Assembly (NCBI RefSeq): GCF_008386585.1
Contig: NZ_VUOB01000022.1
Location: 1 to 64,000 of the forward strand
Length of the DNA stretch: 64,000 nt
Reading direction: 5' to 3'
Source: Solihabitans fulvus
GTDB lineage: Bacteria > Actinomycetota > Actinomycetes > Mycobacteriales > Pseudonocardiaceae
Part shown: positions 16,851-24,503 of the stretch, piece by piece
Position numbering within the stretch: the stretch's first letter is position 1
Layout: every line of letters begins with the position of its first letter
Position numbers and translations under genes: made by a program
The notes under the pieces: model-generated
Database searches by the model: none
What the model saw: only the letters and a program-made list of their open reading frames with translations
Told to the model about the DNA's origin: nothing

Positions 16851-16887
16851 CGCGGGGCGGCACACCGATAGGCGTGCCGCCCCCGCG
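16851..16887. terminator. GC-rich bidirectional terminator
   Basis: The stem cgcggggcggcac (16851-16863) pairs with gtgccgcccccgcg (16874-16887) with one bulged C, between the convergent surface-protein and VOC genes. It is immediately preceded by a 13-bp tandem duplication, ctagtccgaccag, beginning in the stop codon of the surface-protein gene. Confidence 0.65.
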
Positions 16888-16946
16888 CGGCGGCCGGAAG
16901 CGGGTCTGGCGCGGTGTGCGGGTCTGGCGGGGTGTGCGGACTCCGG

Positions 16947-17333
16947 TCAGGGGCAGCGGGAGGCGAGGACGCAGAACTCGTTTCCCTCCGGGTCGGCCAG
17001 GACGACCCAGCTTGCGTCGCCCTGGCCGACGTCGGCGTGTCGAGCACCCAGGTCGAGCAGGCGGCGGACCTCGGCGTCCTGCTCCCGGTCGGTTGGGTTG
17101 ACGTCGATGTGGAGCCTGTTCTTGCCGGTCTTGCCCTCGGGCACGCGCGCGAAGGTCAACGTCGGTGGCACCGGGCCAGGGCGGTTCCTGCCTTCTGGCA
17201 CCAGCGGGGAGCCGATCGTGACCACCCCGTCGTCGTCGCCCTGCATCTCGTAGCCGAGGACCGAGCACCAGAACGCGGCGAGACCGTGCGGATCGGCGCA
17301 GTCGATCGCGAGCTCGGTGAACTTGCTGGCCAT
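16947..17333 (-). CDS. VOC-superfamily (glyoxalase/bleomycin-resistance-like) protein
   Basis: A 128-aa protein with the paired beta-alpha-beta-beta-beta modules of the vicinal oxygen chelate fold: FTELAIDCADPHGLAAFWCSVLGY in the first half and LLDLGARHADVGQGDASWVVLADPEGNEFCVL in the second, the latter matching the usual DPEGNEFC ending of the Glyoxalase_6 group. The usual first metal histidine is absent, so it may bind ligand without metal chemistry. Function unknown. A perfect LexA-type box lies 68 bp upstream of its start, which is unusual for this family. Confidence 0.85.
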   Translation of the reverse strand: MASKFTELAIDCADPHGLAAFWCSVLGYEMQGDDDGVVTIGSPLVPEGRNRPGPVPPTLTFARVPEGKTGKNRLHIDVNPTDREQDAEVRRLLDLGARHADVGQGDASWVVLADPEGNEFCVLASRCP

Positions 17334-17400
17334 GTCAGGACCTCCCGGTCAGGTGGCGGGGCCGCCGTGGAGCACGGTAGAACCCCGCCACCTCGCCGTT

Positions 17401-17416
17401 TCGAACATACGTTCGA
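17401..17416. promoter_or_regulatory. Perfect LexA/SOS-type box upstream of the VOC gene
   Basis: The 16-mer tcgaacatacgttcga has the actinobacterial SOS-box form TCGAAC-N4-GTTCGA with no mismatch. It is 68-83 bp upstream of the VOC start codon; the ATP-grasp gene on the other side ends here rather than starting, so the VOC gene is the only candidate target. LexA binding is inferred from the motif only. Confidence 0.65.
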
Positions 17417-17420
17417 TCAG

Positions 17421-17467
17421 TCCACAGCTGTGGAACAACCTGTGGACAACTCGGGCTGTGCACAACT
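17421..17467. repeat. Cluster of tgtggacaac-like repeats
   Basis: Next to the LexA box are the palindrome tccacagctgtgga (17421-17434) and three similar units: ctgtggaacaac, ctgtggacaact and ctgtgcacaact. The middle one contains TGTGGACAA (17441-17449), the complement of the high-GC DnaA box TTGTCCACA. It could be a small DnaA or regulator binding cluster; nothing else suggests an origin. Confidence 0.4.
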
Positions 17468-18909
17468 CAGGCGATGCCGGCCGCCTGCACGGCCTCCAGC
17501 ACCACCGCGTGGCCGGTCTCCTCGCCCACCGGGACGGCGGGCTCCAGCGGGCCGAAGCCGGTGCCCCACTCCTGGTCGGCGAGCGCGAACGCGGCCACCG
17601 CGAGCGGGGCGACCGGGCGGCCCGGCGGCAGCACGTCCGGGTCGAGGTCCAGCTCCAGCCTGCCGCCGATCGGGGCGGGCTTGAGCCGCAGCACGGCGTC
17701 CGGGGTCTCCTCGGCGTGCGCCCAACGGCACGACCACTCGGCGAACACCACCGGGCGCTCCACCGCGGCCGACGGGCGGATCGCGCGGACGTTGGCCGCG
17801 ACGGCGCCAGAGCGGCGCGCGTCGGCCGCGGCGAGCAGGGTGTCCTCGAAGTCCATCGACGACACCCCGACGTCGTGCCCGGCGACCAACGCGACCTGCA
17901 CCAGCGCAAGCGGCAGCTGGGGGAGCGCGTCCTCGAAGCACACCATCGCCCCGCCGTACCTGGTGTTCACCTCGGTCGGCAGGAACCCGTCCTCGGTGGC
18001 GATGCCGTCCAGCGTGAACGTGCCTCGGTAGCCGACCGACCCCCGCAGCTGCTCGCCGACCCGCCGCGCCAGGTTCCGCATCTCGTCACGGATCGCGGCG
18101 GGCGGGTCGTAGTACGAGGCGCAGCCCGCGTACAGGAACCTGGCCGACCCGGCCCGCCTCGGCACGACCATCTCGATCGGCCGCAGCACCGCCGTCCCGT
18201 CCGGGAACACCACGCCGTGCACGCTCACCGGAATGCCCTCGAGGAACGGCATCACCCGCACCTGGTCGCACTTGGGCGCCAGCACCGCGAACGCGCCGGC
18301 CGCCTCCTCCCGGTCGCGCACCCTGCGGACGAAGTTCGCGCCACCGTTGATGCTCGGGCCGTCGCCGGACCACACCACGCCGGCGCCCCGGTCCAGCAGT
18401 GTGGACGCCTGCCAGAGCGCGTCCTCGTCCATGCCGACCACGACGGCGGGCGCGTGCGGCACGGACAGCTCCGCCCACAGCGCGTCGATGGTGGTCTTGT
18501 TCTCCAACGCCACCCACTCGGGGCGTCGGTAGTTGAGCACCGGCCGCCCGGCGAACTCCGGCACGGCCACGTACGGCGTGCTGATCACCAGGCCGTCGCC
18601 CGTCGGGTCGTAGTCGTCCAGGACGGCGCGCAGCTCCGGGGACGGGGCGGTGAGCACCTCCTCGAGCCTGCGGTGCTCCACCGACACCAGGCTGCCGGCG
18701 ATGCCGAGCGACACCCAGCGCGCCACCTCGGGGTCATACAGCGGCGCATGATCCTCGGTACTCAGCACCAGGGGCTGTTTGACCCCGAGCGAATGCAGCT
18801 CCTGCACGCGTTTGGGCAACCGCGTCCCACCCGCGAGCACGACCCGCTGGTCGCCGAAAACTGTGCTGAGGCGCTCGTTGAGCGCGGAGTAGACATGCTC
18901 CATCGTCAT
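17467..18909 (-). CDS. Orphan ATP-grasp ligase-like protein
   Basis: A 480-aa protein starting at ATG 18909 (or 18903). The N-terminal third is a Rossmann-like pre-ATP-grasp region (VVLAGGTRLPKRVQELHSLGV). The ATP-grasp part includes VALENKTTIDALW, a glycine-rich loop around SGDGPSINGGANFVRRV and the metal-binding motif PTEVNTRYGGAM, matching the ExNxRxGG consensus. Such enzymes join a carboxylate to an amine or thiol through an acyl-phosphate. No biosynthetic partners are adjacent, so the substrate is unknown. Confidence 0.75.
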   Translation of the reverse strand: MTMEHVYSALNERLSTVFGDQRVVLAGGTRLPKRVQELHSLGVKQPLVLSTEDHAPLYDPEVARWVSLGIAGSLVSVEHRRLEEVLTAPSPELRAVLDDYDPTGDGLVISTPYVAVPEFAGRPVLNYRRPEWVALENKTTIDALWAELSVPHAPAVVVGMDEDALWQASTLLDRGAGVVWSGDGPSINGGANFVRRVRDREEAAGAFAVLAPKCDQVRVMPFLEGIPVSVHGVVFPDGTAVLRPIEMVVPRRAGSARFLYAGCASYYDPPAAIRDEMRNLARRVGEQLRGSVGYRGTFTLDGIATEDGFLPTEVNTRYGGAMVCFEDALPQLPLALVQVALVAGHDVGVSSMDFEDTLLAAADARRSGAVAANVRAIRPSAAVERPVVFAEWSCRWAHAEETPDAVLRLKPAPIGGRLELDLDPDVLPPGRPVAPLAVAAFALADQEWGTGFGPLEPAVPVGEETGHAVVLEAVQAAGIA

Positions 18910-19187
18910 GACTCGCTTTATGACCGAGGAATGGCCGGCGACCGCCGGGTGACGCGAAGCGTAGAGCCACCCTCCGCGCATCGCGAAGCACGGTCCCGCA
19001 ACGGACCGTTGAATGGTTGACCGCGCAGGTCAGCCGGTGTGCGCGCGGCCGGTCTCCGTGGCCGGACGGCGGCCTCGGGTCGGGCCGCCCACCAGCGTCG
19101 ATCTGTCGACATGGCCACACGGGGATCCATTGAACGGCCGCCATGCCTAGGCTTTGCGTTGCTAACTAACCTCAGCTGGGAGGTCGG

Positions 19188-19943
19188 GTGACGGCACTAG
19201 AGGCAATAGCGGTCGCGGTCGCCGGCGTGTTCGCCGGTGCGATCAACACCGTGGTCGGCTCAGGCACGTTGGTCACGTTTCCCGTGCTGCTCGCGGTCGG
19301 CTACCCACCGGTGGTCGCCAACGTGTCCAACAGCCTCGGCCTGGTGCCCGGCTCGCTCAGCGGCGCCTACGGTTACCGGCAGGAGCTGCGCGGCCAGGGT
19401 GAACGGCTGCGCAGGCTGCTGCCGGCCTCGCTGTCCGGCGGCGTCATCGGCGCGATCCTGCTGCTTGTGCTGCCGGCCAACGCCTTCTCCGCGATCGTGC
19501 CGGTGCTCATCGTGGTCGCGCTGGTGCTCGTGGTCCTCCAGCCGTGGCTGAACCGCAAGCTCGCCGAGCGGCAGGCCGAGCGGCACGAGCACGGCGGCGT
19601 GCTGTTGCTGGTCGGGGTGTTCCTCGCCGGCATCTACGGCGGCTACTTCGGCGCGGCGCAGGGCGTGCTGGTGATGGGGCTGATGGGCGTCCTGATGGAC
19701 GAGAAGCTCCAGCGCATGAACGCGATGAAGAACGTGCTGACCGCCATGGTCAATCTGGTCGCCGGCATCCTGTTCATCTTCATCGGGCACGTGGCCTGGC
19801 CCGCGGTGCTGCTGCTTGCGGTCGGCTCGACGATCGGCGGCCAGATCGGCGCGAAGATCGGGCGGCGGCTGCCGCCGGTCGCCCTGCGCGCAGTCATCGT
19901 GGTGGTGGGGCTCGCCGCGATCGCGAAGCTGCTGCTGTCCTGA
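19188..19943 (+). CDS. TauE/SafE-family permease (putative sulfite/organic anion exporter)
   Basis: A 251-aa membrane protein with about eight hydrophobic segments in two inverted halves. The family hallmarks are FAGAINTVVGSGTLVTFPVLL near the start and FLAGIYGGYFGAAQGVLVM in the second half. Members move sulfite, sulfoacetate or similar anions. GTG 19188 follows GGGAGG. It is convergent with pat and shares a terminator with it. Confidence 0.88.
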   Translation: MTALEAIAVAVAGVFAGAINTVVGSGTLVTFPVLLAVGYPPVVANVSNSLGLVPGSLSGAYGYRQELRGQGERLRRLLPASLSGGVIGAILLLVLPANAFSAIVPVLIVVALVLVVLQPWLNRKLAERQAERHEHGGVLLLVGVFLAGIYGGYFGAAQGVLVMGLMGVLMDEKLQRMNAMKNVLTAMVNLVAGILFIFIGHVAWPAVLLLAVGSTIGGQIGAKIGRRLPPVALRAVIVVVGLAAIAKLLLS

Positions 19944-19956
19944 CGACTGTCCTGAC

Positions 19957-19990
19957 GACGGGTCCTTCCCCTTTCGGGCAAGGACCCGTC
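19957..19990. terminator. Bidirectional terminator between the TauE/SafE gene and pat
   Basis: A perfect 11-bp stem, gacgggtcctt (19957-19967) and aaggacccgtc (19980-19990), with a 12-nt loop, lies between two convergent genes. Confidence 0.8.
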
Positions 19991-20000
19991 GCCGAGGGCC

Positions 20001-21068
20001 TCAGTGCTGGAACGACCTGGCGGCGGCCAGGAACGCGTCGTTCTCGGCCGGCTCGCCGATGGTCACGCGCGCGCCGTCGCCGACGAACGCCCGCACCACG
20101 ACCTTGTGCGACAGGCAGTGCTCGTTGAACTCGGCGGTCCGCTCGCCCAGCGGCAGCCAGACGAAGTTGCCCTGCGTCTCGGGAATCTCGTAGCCGGCGG
20201 CCAGCAGCTCCCCGCGCACCCTGGCGCGCTCGGCCACGATCTCCGCGCACCGCGCCATCAGCTCGTCCTCGGCCTCCAGCGAGGCGATCGCCGCGGCCTG
20301 TGCCACCGCGTTCACGCTGAACGGCACGTAGACCTTGCGCAGCACCTCGGCGACGGCGTCGGGGGCGACGCAGTAGCCGACCCGCAACCCGGCGAGGCCG
20401 TACGCCTTGGAGAAGGTGCGCAGCACGGCGACGTTGTCCCGGCCCTTCGCCCACTGCGCCTTGGCCACCTCGACGCCGTCGGGCACCTCGGGGTCGTCCA
20501 CGAACTCCCGGTACGCCTCGTCGAGCACCACGAGCACGTGCTCGGGCACGGCGTCGATGAAGCGCTCGATCTCCTCGCGCCGCAGTGCTGTCCCGGTGGG
20601 GTTGTTGGGGGTGCAGACGAACACCAGCCGCGTCGCCGGGGTGATCGCGGCGGCCATCGCGTCGAGGTCGAGCGCGTGCGACTCGGTCAGCGGCACCCGA
20701 ACCTGGCCCGCGCCGACGACCTGCACGATCAGCGGGTACGCCTCGAAGGACCGCCACGGGAACAGGACCTCGTCCGCCTCGCCGCAGGTGGCCTGCACCA
20801 GCTGCTGGCACAGCGTCACCGAGCCGCAGCCGACCGCGAGCTGCGCCGGTTCGACGCCGAGCTTGGCTGCGAGCCTCGACACCAGATCCGTCGCGGCGGA
20901 GTCGGGGTAGCGGTTCACGTTGGTCGCTGCCGTCGCGATGGCCGCGACCACGCTGGGCAGGGGGCCGGCGGAAACCTCGTTGCTGGCCAGCTTGATCGCC
21001 CCTGGGATGGTGCGGCCGGGCACGTAGCCAGGGAGCTGGGCGAGGTCGGCGCGGGTTCGGACGGTCAT
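20001..21068 (-). CDS. pat: Aromatic/histidinol-phosphate-type aminotransferase (Pat)
   Basis: A 355-aa fold-type I aminotransferase corresponding to Rv3772 (HisC2/Pat), which transaminates phenylpyruvate and related aromatic keto acids. Visible residues are KLASNEVSAGPLPSV at the N-terminus, CTPNNPTGT for substrate carboxylate binding, LDEAYREF with the pyridine-nitrogen aspartate, and TFSKAYGLAGLRVGY with the Schiff-base lysine. Together with TyrA elsewhere in the window it would complete tyrosine or phenylalanine synthesis. Confidence 0.9.
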   Translation of the reverse strand: MTVRTRADLAQLPGYVPGRTIPGAIKLASNEVSAGPLPSVVAAIATAATNVNRYPDSAATDLVSRLAAKLGVEPAQLAVGCGSVTLCQQLVQATCGEADEVLFPWRSFEAYPLIVQVVGAGQVRVPLTESHALDLDAMAAAITPATRLVFVCTPNNPTGTALRREEIERFIDAVPEHVLVVLDEAYREFVDDPEVPDGVEVAKAQWAKGRDNVAVLRTFSKAYGLAGLRVGYCVAPDAVAEVLRKVYVPFSVNAVAQAAAIASLEAEDELMARCAEIVAERARVRGELLAAGYEIPETQGNFVWLPLGERTAEFNEHCLSHKVVVRAFVGDGARVTIGEPAENDAFLAAARSFQH

Positions 21069-21211
21069 CCGGTGGCTCCTCGTTGATCCGGGCGGCCGGC
21101 GACGTCGCCGGCTCGACCTGCACGTTAGCTGTCACCCACCGTTTGGCGGGATTGCTCCGTCTGGTTGGTCACGTTGACTGATGTTCACCCCAGCGTGGAA
21201 GGCTGGCGTGC

Positions 21212-21907
21212 ATGACCCAGACCCGGACAGAGAGCCTCCCGCTCACCGACGGCCGCGAAGTGCGGCTCACCGTCGCCGAGCCGGAGAACGTGGTCCGTGG
21301 CGGCCTTGTCGTGCTGCATGAGGCCCACGGCGTCACCGACACCGTGCGCGGCCTCGTTGCCAGCCTCGCGGACGAGGGTTGGTTGGCGGTGGCTCCGCAC
21401 CTGTACCAGGACGCGGACGAACTGGACGAGTCGCGCGGGGACGACGTGGCCGCGCGGGTCGGCATGCTCTCGGGCGAGACGGTGCTCGCGGACACCGACG
21501 TCGCGTTCCTGTGGCTGGCCGAGCGCGGCATCAGCGCGGACCGGACCGGCGTGATCGGCTTCGACCTCGGCGGCGCGGTCGCCATGGTGATCGCCGCGAG
21601 CCGCTCGATCGGCGCCGCGGTCAGCGTGGCCGGCGGCGGCATCCTCACCCCGCTGTCCGACGGCCTGCCCGCCCTCGTCGAGGTCGCCGAGCAGCTGTCC
21701 TGTCCGTGGCTCGGCCTGTACGGCGACGAGGACGAGGCCATCCCGGTCGCCGACGTGGAGAAGCTGCGGGACGCGGCAGCGGCCGCCGAGATCGCCACCG
21801 ACGTGGTGCGGTTCGCCGGGGCCAACCACCGCTTCGACGCGGCCCCCGACGCGGCCGCCGAGGCCTGGCACCGCGCGCTGAACTGGTTCGACTCGCACCT
21901 GCGCTGA
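21212..21907 (+). CDS. Dienelactone hydrolase-family protein with Asp in place of Cys
   Basis: A 231-aa alpha/beta hydrolase. GGLVVLHEAHGVTDTVRGLV is the family's first strand and oxyanion region. The nucleophile elbow reads VIGFDLGGAVAMV, with Asp118 where dienelactone hydrolases have Cys (GFCxGG). The acid residue region YGDEDEAIP and the histidine in ANHRFD are present. The enzyme may use an aspartyl-ester mechanism like dehalogenases and epoxide hydrolases, or be inactive. It stands alone between pat and the ESX genes. Confidence 0.82.
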   Translation: MTQTRTESLPLTDGREVRLTVAEPENVVRGGLVVLHEAHGVTDTVRGLVASLADEGWLAVAPHLYQDADELDESRGDDVAARVGMLSGETVLADTDVAFLWLAERGISADRTGVIGFDLGGAVAMVIAASRSIGAAVSVAGGGILTPLSDGLPALVEVAEQLSCPWLGLYGDEDEAIPVADVEKLRDAAAAAEIATDVVRFAGANHRFDAAPDAAAEAWHRALNWFDSHLR

Positions 21908-22018
21908 CCGTCCACAGTGGACTGTGCTTGATCTCGGTTCGGCTTCCTCGCCGAATCGCCGCCGGGGCGCGGCGGCCCTGGGTAGCCTTTTGGTGGCTCA
22001 CCTCAGGGGGTATCGAGT

Positions 22019-22552
22019 ATGGCGACGAACGACGTGTCCGGTGGCTTAGCCGGCTCAGCGCCCGCCGCTGGCGCTGCGCCGATGTTCGGTGCGGCTCCGG
22101 CGTTCGCCCAGGCCGCGCACGGACAGCTCGCGACGGCGGCTGGCGCGATCGCGGGCGCGCACCAGGCCGCCGTGGCGGGCACCCTGCACCTGACCGAGGA
22201 CGCGGCGCACAGCCTGATCGACGCGATCGGCCAGGCCCGCGACCAGGTGGACGAGCTGTGCGGCCAGGCGAACTACGACCTGAACCGGCCGCTGAGCTTC
22301 GGCAGGAGCTGGGTCGGCGACCTGGTCGGCGCGCGCCTGCACCAACTCGCGTCCGGCGGCGACCGGTCGGCCGCGCTGGTGCTGGAGGAGTTCCGGCACG
22401 TGCTCGACGAGGTCGAGTCGACCGTGCGGGCCGCGTCCGGGCTGGTGTTCTCCACCGAGGACGACCAGCGGCGGCGCATGCAGCAACTCCAGCAGAAACA
22501 GGAACTTCAGCAGCAACAGGCCACCGACAAGCAGAAGGGGCGACTCCTGTGA
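22019..22552 (+). CDS. Helical ESX-associated protein, first gene of PPE-EspG cluster
   Basis: A 177-aa, mostly helical protein without signal peptide or membrane segment. The Gly/Ala-rich start is followed by long amphipathic helices (HLTEDAAHSLIDAIGQARDQ, LEEFRHVLDEVESTVRAAS) and a glutamine-rich coiled-coil tail (MQQLQQKQELQQQQ). Length and position suggest the helical partner of the following PPE-type protein, analogous to PE or WXG100 proteins, but no named motif is seen. Its stop overlaps the next start by one base. Confidence 0.65.
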   Translation: MATNDVSGGLAGSAPAAGAAPMFGAAPAFAQAAHGQLATAAGAIAGAHQAAVAGTLHLTEDAAHSLIDAIGQARDQVDELCGQANYDLNRPLSFGRSWVGDLVGARLHQLASGGDRSAALVLEEFRHVLDEVESTVRAASGLVFSTEDDQRRRMQQLQQKQELQQQQATDKQKGRLL

Positions 22553-23601
22553 TGCTGCCGCCGCGCCTTCGCGTGCGCCACGACCCCGCCTCGCTCGACG
22601 CGCACGTCGACTGGATGGTCTGGACGCACCAGGAGCTGTACGACATGGTGCACCAGGGCGTCGACCTCGCCGGCGCGGCCGCCGTCGCCGACGGGTGGGC
22701 CCGGCTGAGCCAGGGCCTGCACCAGGTCGCCGACCAGCTGACTGCGGCCTTGCTGGCGTCCGAGAGCGGGTGGCACGGCGACTCCGCCGACCAGGCCCGC
22801 CAGGGCATGCGGTCGGTCACCGGATGGGCGACCGACACCGGGAACCACGCCAAACAGGTCGCCGGCGCGGTCACCGACGAGATCAGCCACGTCGAGACCG
22901 CCAGGAACCGCATGCCGGCGCCGCCGCCCGCCGCGCCGCACATGGTTCCGCTGGACGGCGTCCACCGGACCATCCCAGGGATCAACATCCCGGCGGGCGG
23001 TGCCGGCCCCGCGAGCGACGTCGCCTACAACGGGATGCTCGGTACGGACAGCGCGTTCCGCAGGCTCGACAACGCGGACGAGCAGCACCGCCAGGCCGCG
23101 ACCGTGATGACCGAGTTCCAGCAGGGCTCGCTCTCCGTCGAGCACACCGTCCCGCAGTTCAGCGTCCCGCAGAGCCCGGTGCTCAACCAGGTCGCGCCGC
23201 CGCCGCCCATGCCGCCACCCGCGTCCGCGCCGCCGGCCCTGCAACCCTTCATGGCGGCCGTTCCGCCGGTCGCGCCCCGGCCGGGGGCTGGCACGTCGAC
23301 GGCGACGCCGCGCGGCGGCGCGATGGCCGGCAGGCCGGAGCCGCTGGCGGAGTCGCCGAGGACCGCGCGCGGCCCGCAGTCGATGTCCGGCGTGTCCGCC
23401 ACCGAGCCCGCCGCGCGCGCGGCCGTGGCGCAGGGCCGCGCGACCGGCTCCGGCTCGACGGGCAGCGGGGCCGGGATGGCCCCTGGCGGGTCCGCGCGGG
23501 GCGGCGAGGACCTGGAGCGCCGGTCGGCGCCGTACCTGGAGGAGGACGAGGACCTCTTCGGGCTCGACCAGAAGTACGCGCCGCCGGTGATCGGGGCATG
23601 A
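22552..23601 (+). CDS. PPE-domain type VII secretion substrate
   Basis: A 349-aa protein with a helical N-terminal half (residues about 10-130) carrying the WxG-type turn SGWHGDSADQARQGM, followed by a Pro/Ala/Gly-rich, low-complexity C-terminal half and an acidic end (EEDEDLFGLDQKY). This is the layout of PPE-family ESX substrates in Pseudonocardiaceae. It overlaps the helical partner gene by 1 bp and the EspG gene by 4 bp, so the three are translationally coupled. GTG 22549 is an alternative start. Confidence 0.78.
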   Translation: MLPPRLRVRHDPASLDAHVDWMVWTHQELYDMVHQGVDLAGAAAVADGWARLSQGLHQVADQLTAALLASESGWHGDSADQARQGMRSVTGWATDTGNHAKQVAGAVTDEISHVETARNRMPAPPPAAPHMVPLDGVHRTIPGINIPAGGAGPASDVAYNGMLGTDSAFRRLDNADEQHRQAATVMTEFQQGSLSVEHTVPQFSVPQSPVLNQVAPPPPMPPPASAPPALQPFMAAVPPVAPRPGAGTSTATPRGGAMAGRPEPLAESPRTARGPQSMSGVSATEPAARAAVAQGRATGSGSTGSGAGMAPGGSARGGEDLERRSAPYLEEDEDLFGLDQKYAPPVIGA

Positions 23602-24362
23602 CCGACCCGGCAGGCGGCTGGATCCCGCTCGCCGAGGAGGAGTTCTTCCTGCTGTGGTGGGCCAACCAGCCCCGGGAGCTGCCGGTGCCGCTCGGCGTGC
23701 GGCACTTCGGCGCGGTGCCGGCCGACCGCGCGGAACTCGTCGAGGCGTGCTCGGACACCCTCTCCGCGCGCGGGCTCGGCACCGTGCGCGACCCGGAGCC
23801 GAGGCTCGCGGCGCTGCTGCGGGTGCTCGCCGCGCCGACGATGTCCGTGCAGCTGCTGCTGGAGTACCCGACCGGAGCCGGGCAGGCGCTCGCCGTCGTG
23901 GACGGGGAGCGCGGGGTGCTGGCCACCCGCCTCGGCGCGGACGTCCACCTCGCGCCGATCCGCGGCACCGCGCTCGCCCCGGCAGCGGCCGGCCTGCTGC
24001 CCGCCAGCCCCGCGGCGCCCGGCCGGGCCGCGAACGTCCGCGTCGCCGACTACCAGGCGGCCTGCCTGGCGGGGCGCGAGGACGGCGCTGAGGCGTTCCT
24101 GGCCGTGCTGCGCTCGGCGGGCGTGCGCGAGCCGGAGGCGCGCACCGTGCACCGCGCGGTGGCCGGGCGGTACGGCGGCGGCCACCTCGGCGCCACCGGC
24201 CGGGACCGGCGGCGGGCCGCGACCACGGTGACCTGGCTGGACACCGACGAGGGCCGCTACCTGGCGCGCGGCCGCGACGGCTGGCTGGTGGTGACCCCGG
24301 CCGACCAGGCGAGGGTGGCCGAGGCGGTCGCGGAACTCGTGCAGGAGGCGCACCGGGGCTGA
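23598..24362 (+). CDS. espG: ESX secretion-associated chaperone EspG
   Basis: A 254-aa cytosolic protein of the EspG family, which binds the tip of PE-PPE heterodimers and keeps them soluble until the ESX machine takes them. WIPLAEEEFFLLWW at the N-terminus, a long central beta region and C-terminal helices (ADQARVAEAVAELVQEA) fit the family. It begins inside the PPE gene (ATGA overlap). No EccB-E, EccA or mycosin gene is in the window, so the pair probably uses an ESX system encoded elsewhere. Confidence 0.82.
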   Translation: MTDPAGGWIPLAEEEFFLLWWANQPRELPVPLGVRHFGAVPADRAELVEACSDTLSARGLGTVRDPEPRLAALLRVLAAPTMSVQLLLEYPTGAGQALAVVDGERGVLATRLGADVHLAPIRGTALAPAAAGLLPASPAAPGRAANVRVADYQAACLAGREDGAEAFLAVLRSAGVREPEARTVHRAVAGRYGGGHLGATGRDRRRAATTVTWLDTDEGRYLARGRDGWLVVTPADQARVAEAVAELVQEAHRG

Positions 24363-24503
24363 CGGCCGGCCGGGCCCGCCGACGCCGACGGGTTGGCGCC
24401 AACGGGTCGAGGGCGGGGCTGACGGGTCGGGGTCGGACATCGTTATCCCCGAGGGCCTCGCCGGCAGTGGTCCTCGCGCCCGCGATCGACTAGGAACAGG
24501 GCT

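Noticed and set aside
17421..17467. Replication origin
   Set aside because: Only one exact TTGTCCACA-type box, and no dnaA, dnaN or A/T-rich unwinding region nearby.
17317..19020. Plus-strand frame covering the LexA box and the ATP-grasp gene
   Set aside because: It is antisense to the ATP-grasp gene, whose motifs are clear, and its translation is low-complexity; the LexA box therefore serves the VOC gene if any.
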